From assembly GCA_011065065.1 (NCBI GenBank), contig JAAKFL010000004.1:1-29169 (forward strand): 29,169 nucleotides of DNA, written 5' to 3'. Positions 1 through 7,115 of the stretch are shown here, one piece after another (position 1 is the stretch's first letter; each line of letters begins with the position of its first letter). The position numbers and the translations under genes were made by a program. The stretch is from Chlamydiota bacterium. GTDB lineage: Bacteria; Chlamydiota; Chlamydiia; Chlamydiales; SLFE01. A model generated the notes under the pieces. It did not search any database. It saw only the letters and a list, made by a program, of their open reading frames with translations, and was not told the DNA's origin.

Positions 1-50
1 CTAAAACGAGGGGACGTCCTTTAGGCAATCGCGACGGGAGTTAAACGAAT

Positions 51-124
51 ATCCTGTCCATCCTAACCATCCTTTTATCCTGTGAAAAAAAACAGGATAA
101 AAGGATAGTTAGGATGGACAGGAT
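51..124. repeat. Palindromic intergenic repeat, copy 1
   Basis: The 33-base arms at 51-83 and 92-124 are inverted complements with one mismatch, separated by an 8-base A-rich loop. Each arm is built from short related blocks (ATCCTGTCC, ATCCTAACC, ATCCTTTT, ATCCTGT). A closely related palindrome lies at 2461-2547. It sits just past the 3' end of queG, so it could fold in queG mRNA as a terminator-like hairpin. The same family elsewhere suggests a dispersed repeat instead. Nothing else is recognisable in bases 1-50. Confidence 0.85.
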
Positions 125-146
125 GTTTTTATCACAAATTTTTAAG

Positions 147-1097
147 TCACTTCTCATTCTCTGGAATCATAACATCTTTTTCCAGTATTTTTTTCATGGT
201 ATGCTTAAGCCCTTGAACACCTCTTCGTTGGAGAGGAGTTCCAAATAATTCTTCTGGATGGTTCTCGATTTCTTCAAGCTGCGACAGATCTAAAATAGAA
301 CCGATTCCTCGTGACGGTGAAAAATCCGGAGCTTGTGACTGGGGTGGCCGTACATTGTGTGGACAGACGTCTTGACAGATGTCACAACCGAAAATATACC
401 CAGGATTTTTTTCTCCTATATCCTTCGGAATCTCTTTCTTCGATTCGATCAAATGATAGGATAAGCATTTTGTGGCATCGAGTTTAAATGGTGATAATGC
501 TTGAGTTGGACAAGCGTCAAGACATCGTGTACAAGAACCACACCGCGGCATTCTCTCCTTTGTCACCTTTCCTGGAATCTCAAGTGTCGTCAACAACCCT
601 GACAAAAGAGTGAATGTGCCAAATTTTCGATGAATCAATAACGTGTTTTTCCCAAACCAACCCAACCCTGCTTGAACCGCAAGGGCTCGTTCCATAATCG
701 GAGCCGAGTCGCTAAATCCTCGCGCGATATTGATTTGTCCTGTTCGTTCTTCCATCCAATGTATGATTTTTTTTAAACGCTTTCGATGCACATTGTGATA
801 ATCGCGACCCCGTGCGTACGAAGCGATGACTCCTTTTTGAGGATCAAAATTCTGTTTCTCTTGTTTGTAATGGGAAACGAAAATGATGGCTGTTTTGGCA
901 CCTGGAAAAAGCTGCTCTGGGTGGCACCTCATGTCATTTTCCATGTACCCCAATTCCCCATGGTGATTCTCAAGAATCCAGCGGCGATAGGCTTCCACAT
1001 CCTCTTCGGGAATCGTAGCCGTCGTGATGCCTACATCATCATATCCAAGTGCAAAAGCTTGTTGGAAAATTTCTTCTGGTAACAGGTCCTTAGGCAT
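147..1097 (-). CDS. queG: Epoxyqueuosine reductase QueG
   Basis: Reduces epoxyqueuosine to queuosine in the wobble position of GUN-anticodon tRNAs, the last step of queuosine synthesis, using cobalamin and two [4Fe-4S] clusters in the cytosol. The 316-aa protein has the family's SAPIMERALAVQAG segment (about residues 131-144), preceded by Asp130, which corresponds to the proposed catalytic Asp. It then has a ferredoxin-like CGSCTRC..ACP motif (Cys186, 189, 192, 196) and a second GCDICQDVCP motif (Cys238, 241, 245). It is about 60 residues shorter than the well-known E. coli form; the missing part is at the C-terminus, where many QueG proteins carry HEAT-like helices. The ATG overlaps the last 8 bases of the upstream YitT-family gene, so the two are probably co-transcribed. 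The tRNA-Asp gene (GTC anticodon), a QueG substrate type, lies just upstream. Confidence 0.93.
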   Translation of the reverse strand: MPKDLLPEEIFQQAFALGYDDVGITTATIPEEDVEAYRRWILENHHGELGYMENDMRCHPEQLFPGAKTAIIFVSHYKQEKQNFDPQKGVIASYARGRDYHNVHRKRLKKIIHWMEERTGQINIARGFSDSAPIMERALAVQAGLGWFGKNTLLIHRKFGTFTLLSGLLTTLEIPGKVTKERMPRCGSCTRCLDACPTQALSPFKLDATKCLSYHLIESKKEIPKDIGEKNPGYIFGCDICQDVCPHNVRPPQSQAPDFSPSRGIGSILDLSQLEEIENHPEELFGTPLQRRGVQGLKHTMKKILEKDVMIPENEK

Positions 1098-2031
1098 GCA
1101 GATTGTTGGGCTTGGTCAGAATTCTCTTGACAATTTGCTCCACTCGGCTCCGTTTGCCCGTAGTGCCCTGCATTCCATTGGCCACCTCGTGAAGGTTTTC
1201 AATGGCAATAAAGGCTTTAGGATCTTCTGTAAAGATCAATTCTTTGAGATCGTGGAGTTGTAAACGCTCGACTATGACGTAAAGAATTTCTTGGTCTTCG
1301 CCAGAATATCCGCCCCGACCATACATGATCGTTAAGCCTAATCCCAACTCGTGAATGACCCGTTCCGCAATTTTTTTGGAGTGTTGAGAGATAATCAGAC
1401 AAGCTTTCGTTTCCTCTAATCCCACAATCACAGCGTCCATCACCTTGATCGCGACCATATAGGTAATGAAGGACAAAAGGGGTGGATGCCAGTCTTGGAA
1501 TACAAAGCCCGCAGCTCCAAAGACGAAAACATTTACAAATAGCACCACCTGACCCACGGTAAAACCCGTTCTGCGGTTTAGGATAATTCCTAAGATCTCC
1601 GTTCCATCCAAACAGCCCCCAGATCGAATGATCAGTCCAAGCCCAATCCCCAAAATGGCACCCCCTATCACAACAACTTCCAAGGGATCTCCTTTAAATT
1701 CAAGATGTAATACATTGGCTATGAATATCATAAAACCCGAAAACATCAAAAGAGCGACAAACATGTGCAGCAAAAAGGTCTTTCCAATTGAGCGAAAGGC
1801 TAAGTAGAGGAAAGGGAGATTAAAAATAATTAATAGCCAGGGGATAACGCTTTTGCCAAAGATCTTTCCAAAGATCATGGCCACACCCACAACCCCTCCA
1901 TCAATCAAGTTGTTAGGGATAAAAAATACTTCAATCGCGAAAGCAGCCAAAAAAGCCCCTAACCCCATCCAAAAATAAAGAAGGATAGAAAATATTACTG
2001 ATTTTTTTGGTAGTTCCGGAGATTTCAACAT
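1090..2031 (-). CDS. YitT-family (DUF161/DUF2179) membrane protein
   Basis: Integral membrane protein of the YitT family, whose transported substrate, if any, is not established. The N-terminal two thirds (about residues 13-210) are hydrophobic with five or six predicted membrane spans, including a glycine-rich NLIDGGVVGVAMIFG segment and a second internal repeat, IRSGGCLDGTEILGIIL, typical of the family. The last 80 or so residues form a soluble DUF2179-like domain (LTIMYGRGGYSGEDQEILYV and following). The 313-aa length is normal for the family. Its stop codon overlaps the queG start by 8 bases, which suggests a two-gene operon with translational coupling. The ATG at 2031 is the first in frame. 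Function remains unknown. Confidence 0.85.
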   Translation of the reverse strand: MLKSPELPKKSVIFSILLYFWMGLGAFLAAFAIEVFFIPNNLIDGGVVGVAMIFGKIFGKSVIPWLLIIFNLPFLYLAFRSIGKTFLLHMFVALLMFSGFMIFIANVLHLEFKGDPLEVVVIGGAILGIGLGLIIRSGGCLDGTEILGIILNRRTGFTVGQVVLFVNVFVFGAAGFVFQDWHPPLLSFITYMVAIKVMDAVIVGLEETKACLIISQHSKKIAERVIHELGLGLTIMYGRGGYSGEDQEILYVIVERLQLHDLKELIFTEDPKAFIAIENLHEVANGMQGTTGKRSRVEQIVKRILTKPNNLHA

Positions 2032-2119
2032 AAATCAAAATTAATTGTGTAAGTGTGAAATGTTTATATAACTTAAATTGAATTAAACTGCAATAGTAAA
2101 GAAAAGAAGTAAAAAAACT

Positions 2120-2193
2120 CGCGGGAGACGGGACTCGAACCCGCAACTTCCGGCGTGACAGGCCGGTGCTCTAACCAATTGAACTACTCCCGC
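2120..2193 (-). tRNA. tRNA-Asp (GTC)
   Basis: Full cloverleaf on the minus strand. The 7-bp acceptor stem is GCGGGAG/CTCCCGC, the anticodon loop CTGTCAC gives anticodon GTC, the T loop is GTTCGAGTC and the discriminator base is G, as expected for tRNA-Asp. No CCA is encoded. It lies 31 bases downstream of tRNA-Val on the same strand, probably in one transcript. Its GUN anticodon makes it a queuosine substrate, relevant to the nearby queG. Confidence 0.97.
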
Positions 2194-2224
2194 ACAAAGT
2201 AAATTCTTCACGCTTAACATCTCA

Positions 2225-2297
2225 TGGGCGCAACAGGACTCGAACCTATGACCGCCTGCTTGTAAGGCAGGAGCTCTACCAACTGAGCTATGCGCCC
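2225..2297 (-). tRNA. tRNA-Val (TAC)
   Basis: Full cloverleaf on the minus strand with acceptor stem GGGCGCA/TGCGCCC, anticodon loop CTTACAA (anticodon TAC), T loop GTTCGAGTC and discriminator A. No CCA is encoded. Adjacent tRNA-Val and tRNA-Asp genes are, as I recall, also found together in Chlamydia. Confidence 0.97.
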
Positions 2298-2310
2298 GAA
2301 TTAAGCCATT

Positions 2311-2339
2311 AATTTAGCGCTTATCGTAATTAGAATCAA
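2311..2339 (-). promoter_or_regulatory. Candidate promoter of the tRNA-Val/tRNA-Asp pair
   Basis: Read on the minus strand, TTGATT (2334-2339) and TAAATT (2311-2316) are separated by exactly 17 bases. This places a start site a few bases before the mature tRNA-Val 5' end at 2297. The match to the primary-sigma consensus is good but not perfect. Confidence 0.5.
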
Positions 2340-2460
2340 GGAAATGTTGCGTAAATCAGCAATTTCAGAATTTTGGAGCAAAAATAAAACGCAGGGGTGC
2401 AGAGATGTGCCTTCTAAATAACAAAATTGCAAGTCACCTATTATAAATCATATAAAAAAA

Positions 2461-2547
2461 ACATCCTGTCCATCCTGACTATCCTTTTATCCTGTTCCCA
2501 TGTGCTAAAAAAACAGGATAAAAGGATAGTCAGGATGGACAGGATGT
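2461..2547. repeat. Palindromic intergenic repeat, copy 2
   Basis: Perfect 36-base inverted arms at 2461-2496 and 2512-2547 with a 15-base loop. The arms share the block structure of the 51-124 palindrome (CATCCTGTCC, ATCCTGACT, ATCCTTTT, ATCCTGTT). It occupies the 355-base gap between the divergent tRNA-Val and the first chemoreceptor gene, where a terminator would not be expected, so it looks like a dispersed repeat element. I see no gene in the rest of the gap (2298-2652). Confidence 0.9.
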
Positions 2548-2652
2548 GATCTTTTATCGGAGCTTGTGGGGACTGATTCGATTTAGGGGGATTTTCGTTG
2601 TAAATAAATATTTAACTTGGTTCTCTGGGGTTTAGAGTGACACTAGGTAAAT

Positions 2653-4869
2653 ATGAAAAGAAAGATACGTGGCCCTTTTCCCTGGTTGATGATCCATTTA
2701 TCGAGTTTTTATCGTCATCTTGTGACGGTTTTGATTTTCGGGTTGGGTTATCTGGTTTTATGTTGGGTATTATTCTCTCAGATTTCTCATGATCTCACCT
2801 CGATTCAAATGAAAAAGATGGGTTTGAGGTATCAAGAACATCTCCGTGAACTGCTTCTGAATATCAACACTCACAAGTATGTCGTTCAACGGTTTTACGA
2901 GGGAAATTATGGGCTCAAAAACCAGATTCTGAATATCCAAGTTTCCGCTAATGAAAATCTTAGGTCTATTGAAAAAGAAAATATTCTGCTTGAAGAGATC
3001 ATTGAAAATCGGAGTGATAGCGGCTTAGCACCCATAGAAAAGGAGTATCGACCTGATCAGATTAATCAAGAATGGAAAGAAATTCGCAAGAGTGTCTTTA
3101 ACATCGATATCCCAACAAGTCATGAACTTCATGATGACCTGTTGATACAGATTCAAGGGCTGATAACCTATAGTGCGAATTTATCTGAATTGACTCAAGA
3201 TACCAGTTTGATAGTTTATGAGTTGGTTGAAGGGACATCGGGTCTTTTGCCAGAAATTCAAAAGACTATTGGCCAGATAATGAACCTCAGCCAGAAAGTC
3301 ATTTCTTTGAAGGAAATGTCGGTGAATGAGCGGGATGAATTGGTTGGGAGTCTCGCGGTTTTAGAAAAATACATTCAAGCAGGGGAAAAAATGATCCCCA
3401 CCGCCATTACTTTGCTTGCAGATCAACCTGATCTTCGTGAACAAATCACTCAGGCATTTGGAGCTTATAGCCAAGCGTTAGATGAGTTTATGGAAGAGGT
3501 GAGAAAAGATTTGGCGGCCAGTAATTTGAACTCTCTTTCGTTATCTCGTTTTGAAAATATTGGAATCCGCGCGATGAATGAGACTTTTGTCTTGTGGGAT
3601 GCAGGGGCAAAAGTGTTGTTGGAATTGTTGGATGAGCGCGAAGATGCGATTCGGATTCATCGCCTGGTGATCATTGGTGTCACTTTGGCGATTGTGTTAT
3701 TTGGTTTCTTTCTTGGGGCTTATTTTGTTCTCGAAAGTCAAAAAGCTCTCAGAGCGTTGAAAGAGACCTCCATCAAAATTAGTCGCGGTGATTTATCCGC
3801 CCGTGTCCCAATACGGCATCGCGATGAAATGGGGAAGGTTTGTGTGGTCTTTAACCACATGGCGGCGACTCTTGAAAGGATGATGATTCAATTCCGTCTC
3901 CTCATTAATGGAACGCAACGATTAGCAAGTGGTGACTTTACGGCTCGGCTTGAGGTAGACAGTTCAAGCGATGATGAAATCAGGGCGGTGGGAGTTTCGT
4001 TCAATCGGATGGCTGAGTCCTTTGAAGAGGTGGTTTCTCGGTTACATCGTCTCGTGATTGACTTAACTTCTTCTGCAACACAAATCTCTGCTGCTTCTAA
4101 ACAACATGAAGCGACTCTATCTGAGCAGGGGGTGACTACCAAACAAATTTCAGTCACAGCCACTGAAATCTCAGCGACTGCAAAAGATTTTGCTTTGACC
4201 ATTAGTGAAGTGGGAGGAGTAGCAGACGAGACCGCTCGTCTAGTTCGAATGGGACAGTCCAGCCTTGTCCGGATGGAAAAGGCGATGAATAAGATGGAAG
4301 ATGCTGCGGCAAACATCACATCGCGACTTGCAGATTTGAATGAGAAGGCAGGAAATATCACCAGTGTGATCACTGCGATCTCCGATGTGTCTGCTCAAAC
4401 CAATCTGCTCTCTTTGAATGCAGCAATTGAAGCGGAAAAGGCGGGTCAAGCGGGACGGAGTTTTTCTGTGATTGCTCGGGAAATCCGGGACCTTTCAAGC
4501 CAGACAGCCATGTCTACGCTTGATATTGAAAAGATCGTGACGGAGATTATGGATGCGGTGAAGTCGAGTGTGATGGGTGTGGATGACTTCACTCAAGAAA
4601 TCCGTGATGGAGCTAATCAGGTGAATGAAGTGAGCGAACAGCTCTCGAAGATTATGGAGCAGGTGAAATCCCTTGTCGAGCGTTTTGATTCGGTAGACCA
4701 TGGAATGAAAAATCAGTCGGAAGCTGCAGAACAGATTAATAAAGCGTTGATCGATCTGAGTGAGATGGCAAACGAGACCAATATCTCCATGCGGCATTTT
4801 CATTCCACGATTAGCCATCTTGATAAAGCGGCAAGCGATTTACGGGAAACTTTAGAAAAAATAAATTAA
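2653..4869 (+). CDS. Methyl-accepting chemotaxis-like receptor, paralogue 1
   Basis: Membrane-bound signalling receptor of the MCP class (738 aa). Membrane span 1 is at about residues 23-41, followed by a roughly 295-residue extracytoplasmic helical sensor region of unknown ligand, and span 2 at about 337-360. A HAMP domain follows (about 361-412; SRGDLSARVP, DEMGKVCVVFNHMAATLE), then a second HAMP-like unit (about 413-465; ASGDFTARLEV, DEIRAVGVSFNRMAESFE). The rest is a long coiled-coil signalling domain with the hairpin tip SAQTNLLSLNAAIEAEKAG at about 580. This copy keeps the most canonical tip of the three, although the usual VADEVRKLA is IAREIRDLS. Three bases separate its stop from paralogue 2. 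Known MCPs signal through CheW/CheA; neither gene is present here, so the output is unknown. Confidence 0.9.
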   Translation: MKRKIRGPFPWLMIHLSSFYRHLVTVLIFGLGYLVLCWVLFSQISHDLTSIQMKKMGLRYQEHLRELLLNINTHKYVVQRFYEGNYGLKNQILNIQVSANENLRSIEKENILLEEIIENRSDSGLAPIEKEYRPDQINQEWKEIRKSVFNIDIPTSHELHDDLLIQIQGLITYSANLSELTQDTSLIVYELVEGTSGLLPEIQKTIGQIMNLSQKVISLKEMSVNERDELVGSLAVLEKYIQAGEKMIPTAITLLADQPDLREQITQAFGAYSQALDEFMEEVRKDLAASNLNSLSLSRFENIGIRAMNETFVLWDAGAKVLLELLDEREDAIRIHRLVIIGVTLAIVLFGFFLGAYFVLESQKALRALKETSIKISRGDLSARVPIRHRDEMGKVCVVFNHMAATLERMMIQFRLLINGTQRLASGDFTARLEVDSSSDDEIRAVGVSFNRMAESFEEVVSRLHRLVIDLTSSATQISAASKQHEATLSEQGVTTKQISVTATEISATAKDFALTISEVGGVADETARLVRMGQSSLVRMEKAMNKMEDAAANITSRLADLNEKAGNITSVITAISDVSAQTNLLSLNAAIEAEKAGQAGRSFSVIAREIRDLSSQTAMSTLDIEKIVTEIMDAVKSSVMGVDDFTQEIRDGANQVNEVSEQLSKIMEQVKSLVERFDSVDHGMKNQSEAAEQINKALIDLSEMANETNISMRHFHSTISHLDKAASDLRETLEKIN

Positions 4870-4872
4870 GAC

Positions 4873-7113
4873 ATGAAAAAAACAATTCAAACAAATCCAA
4901 ATCAAGATAGCTGGATGAATAATTTAACCCAGCTTCTCACGAATCATCAAAAATACTACTTGATGATTCTGATCGTTGCCGCCGGTTTTGGAATAGTGAT
5001 TTATGGTTTAGTTGTTCAGATAAATTCCCAGTACAGCCTCATCAATGACGAAATTCGGGCTAATGAAATGCAGAGGCCGCTGATCTCTCTTTACGAAAAT
5101 ATCGATAAGCATCACATCCTTTTGGGTAGGTATGTGAAAGGAGATCGGACAGTACGAAACGAGATCAGGAAAACTCAGACGATCATTCAGCAGGATGTGA
5201 AAGTTTTGCAGATGCTCCAAAAGGAGTATTCGGAAGTTCTTGAAGGTGATGGGAGAATATTTCTGAATCGAAGTAATGATCCGATACAATTATCAGATAT
5301 TCAAAGCCAATGGGACGTCATTCAGAAAAAGGCACTTGTTCTTACTTCTGAAAAATCTCATGAATTCCATCAAAAAATTCTGGGTGATTTGTCTGCAATG
5401 ATTAAACAGTTAGAGGAGGCAATTAATCCTGATAATTTGCTGAAAATGACTTCGTTTTTTCTCACTGAAGCTGTGGTTCATTACTTTCCTCAGCAAGTCG
5501 ATTCACTGACTCAGCTTAATCGCCTCATTGAAAATAATCCTGGCAAACTCCCTGAAGATGCCCGAAATCAAATCATTTCGCTGCTCGTTTATATCAAGAG
5601 CAATTACTACTCGGTCAAAGATTTTACTGAAAAGGCGATCAATGAAATTGGAGCCATTCCTAAATATCGCGAAATCAAACAAGATCTTCAATATAACTTC
5701 TCCAACTACGAATCGGTCATGGAGCGCTACTTTCTCCTCATAGATCAGCTGATCTATGAAAAGAGAGTTGATACAGTGAATTATGTTGATGAGGGAACCT
5801 TGGCTCTCTCAACCAGTTTTGGTTACTGGAAGCAGGCTGAAAATGCCCTCGACAAAGTGCTCAAAATTAGATTAGGAGCTATCTTCCCAAGAGAGTACAT
5901 CCTGTTGTTCATTTCTCTTTTCATCACTTTTCTCGGAGTCTACTTCGGGCGTTTTTTTGTGAAAATGGTTGTGCGTTCAGTGGACAATCTGGACAAGGGT
6001 TATAGAAGATTAAATCGGGGTGAGCTGACAACGCGCGTTCCTGTGATGTATGAAGATGAGATAGGAAGAGCCAGCATGGGCTTTAACCTGATGGCGGAAA
6101 CATTTGAAGCTCTGATTGCACAAATGCGGAATGTTTTTGACGCGACAAAGCGTTTGTCGGAAGGGGATTTTTCAATTCGAGTCAAAGTGGATGATGGAGC
6201 CAATGAAGAAATCCAACAGCTCGCTTTGTCTTTTAATATAATGGCTCAGTCATTTGAAGAGATCGTTTCACAAGTCAATCGTCTGGGAATCAATCTTACC
6301 TCATCATCAAAAGAAATTTTTGAGGCAACAAGGGAACATGAAGCCTCATCGAAAAATCAGGAGCTAACGACCAACGAAATCTTGGGGATTTCCATTGAAA
6401 TTTCTTCAAATGCTAAGGAGTTCGCGAAGACGATCCAAGATGTGACCAATGTTGTGGAACAAACTGCAAGCTTGGCAAATAAAGGACGCGAAAGTCTGAA
6501 CCAGATGGAAGCGATTATGCGTCAGATGGTGGATGCCTCTGCTGATATCGCTTCGAAACTCGGAATCCTCAATGATAAAGCGGGGAATATTAACTCGGTT
6601 ATCACCACGATCACAAACGTGGCGGATCAGATCAACCTTTTGTCACTCAATGCTGCGATCATTGCGGATAAGGCTGGTGAAGATGGGAGAAGTTTTTCGG
6701 TAATTGCAGGGGAAATTCGGGATCTGGCAGATCAGACGGCATTGGCAACCCTGGATATCGATAGCATTGTGGATGAAATGATGAGCGCTGTCTCCTCAAG
6801 TGTGATGGGAGTCGATGATTTCATTCAAGAGATTCGCAATGGTGTCAGTCAGAATGAAAAGGTCGCAGAACATTTGTCCGAAATTATTGAACGGGTCCAA
6901 GCTTTGGCTCCACGTTTTGAGCTTGTGAACGAGGGTATGCAGATACAATATGATGCCTCAGAACAAATTAACGAGGCCATTACTAAACTGAGTCGAACAG
7001 CACATACGACCGCTGAATCGATGCATCAGTTTGCGATTACAACAAACGAACTGAACGAAAGCGCAGTTTATTTGAAGAATGCTGTGGCGAATATCATAGA
7101 GGTAAAAGGGTAG
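4873..7113 (+). CDS. Methyl-accepting chemotaxis-like receptor, paralogue 2 (divergent tip)
   Basis: Second of three tandem paralogues (746 aa) with the same architecture. Span 1 is at about residues 28-50, then an extracytoplasmic helical region, span 2 at about 342-366, HAMP (NRGELTTRVP, DEIGRASMGFNLMAETFE), a second HAMP-like unit (SEGDFSIRVKV, EEIQQLALSFNIMAQSFE) and a coiled-coil signalling domain. The tip at about residue 583 reads ADQINLLSLNAAIIADKAG: the usual QTN is QIN and the usual NAAIEA is NAAIIA, so a normally conserved Glu is lost. This may alter kinase coupling. The gene starts 3 bases after paralogue 1 with a weak Shine-Dalgarno sequence and ends 2 bases before paralogue 3, so the three form one operon. 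Confidence 0.9.
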   Translation: MKKTIQTNPNQDSWMNNLTQLLTNHQKYYLMILIVAAGFGIVIYGLVVQINSQYSLINDEIRANEMQRPLISLYENIDKHHILLGRYVKGDRTVRNEIRKTQTIIQQDVKVLQMLQKEYSEVLEGDGRIFLNRSNDPIQLSDIQSQWDVIQKKALVLTSEKSHEFHQKILGDLSAMIKQLEEAINPDNLLKMTSFFLTEAVVHYFPQQVDSLTQLNRLIENNPGKLPEDARNQIISLLVYIKSNYYSVKDFTEKAINEIGAIPKYREIKQDLQYNFSNYESVMERYFLLIDQLIYEKRVDTVNYVDEGTLALSTSFGYWKQAENALDKVLKIRLGAIFPREYILLFISLFITFLGVYFGRFFVKMVVRSVDNLDKGYRRLNRGELTTRVPVMYEDEIGRASMGFNLMAETFEALIAQMRNVFDATKRLSEGDFSIRVKVDDGANEEIQQLALSFNIMAQSFEEIVSQVNRLGINLTSSSKEIFEATREHEASSKNQELTTNEILGISIEISSNAKEFAKTIQDVTNVVEQTASLANKGRESLNQMEAIMRQMVDASADIASKLGILNDKAGNINSVITTITNVADQINLLSLNAAIIADKAGEDGRSFSVIAGEIRDLADQTALATLDIDSIVDEMMSAVSSSVMGVDDFIQEIRNGVSQNEKVAEHLSEIIERVQALAPRFELVNEGMQIQYDASEQINEAITKLSRTAHTTAESMHQFAITTNELNESAVYLKNAVANIIEVKG

Positions 7114-7115
7114 TC

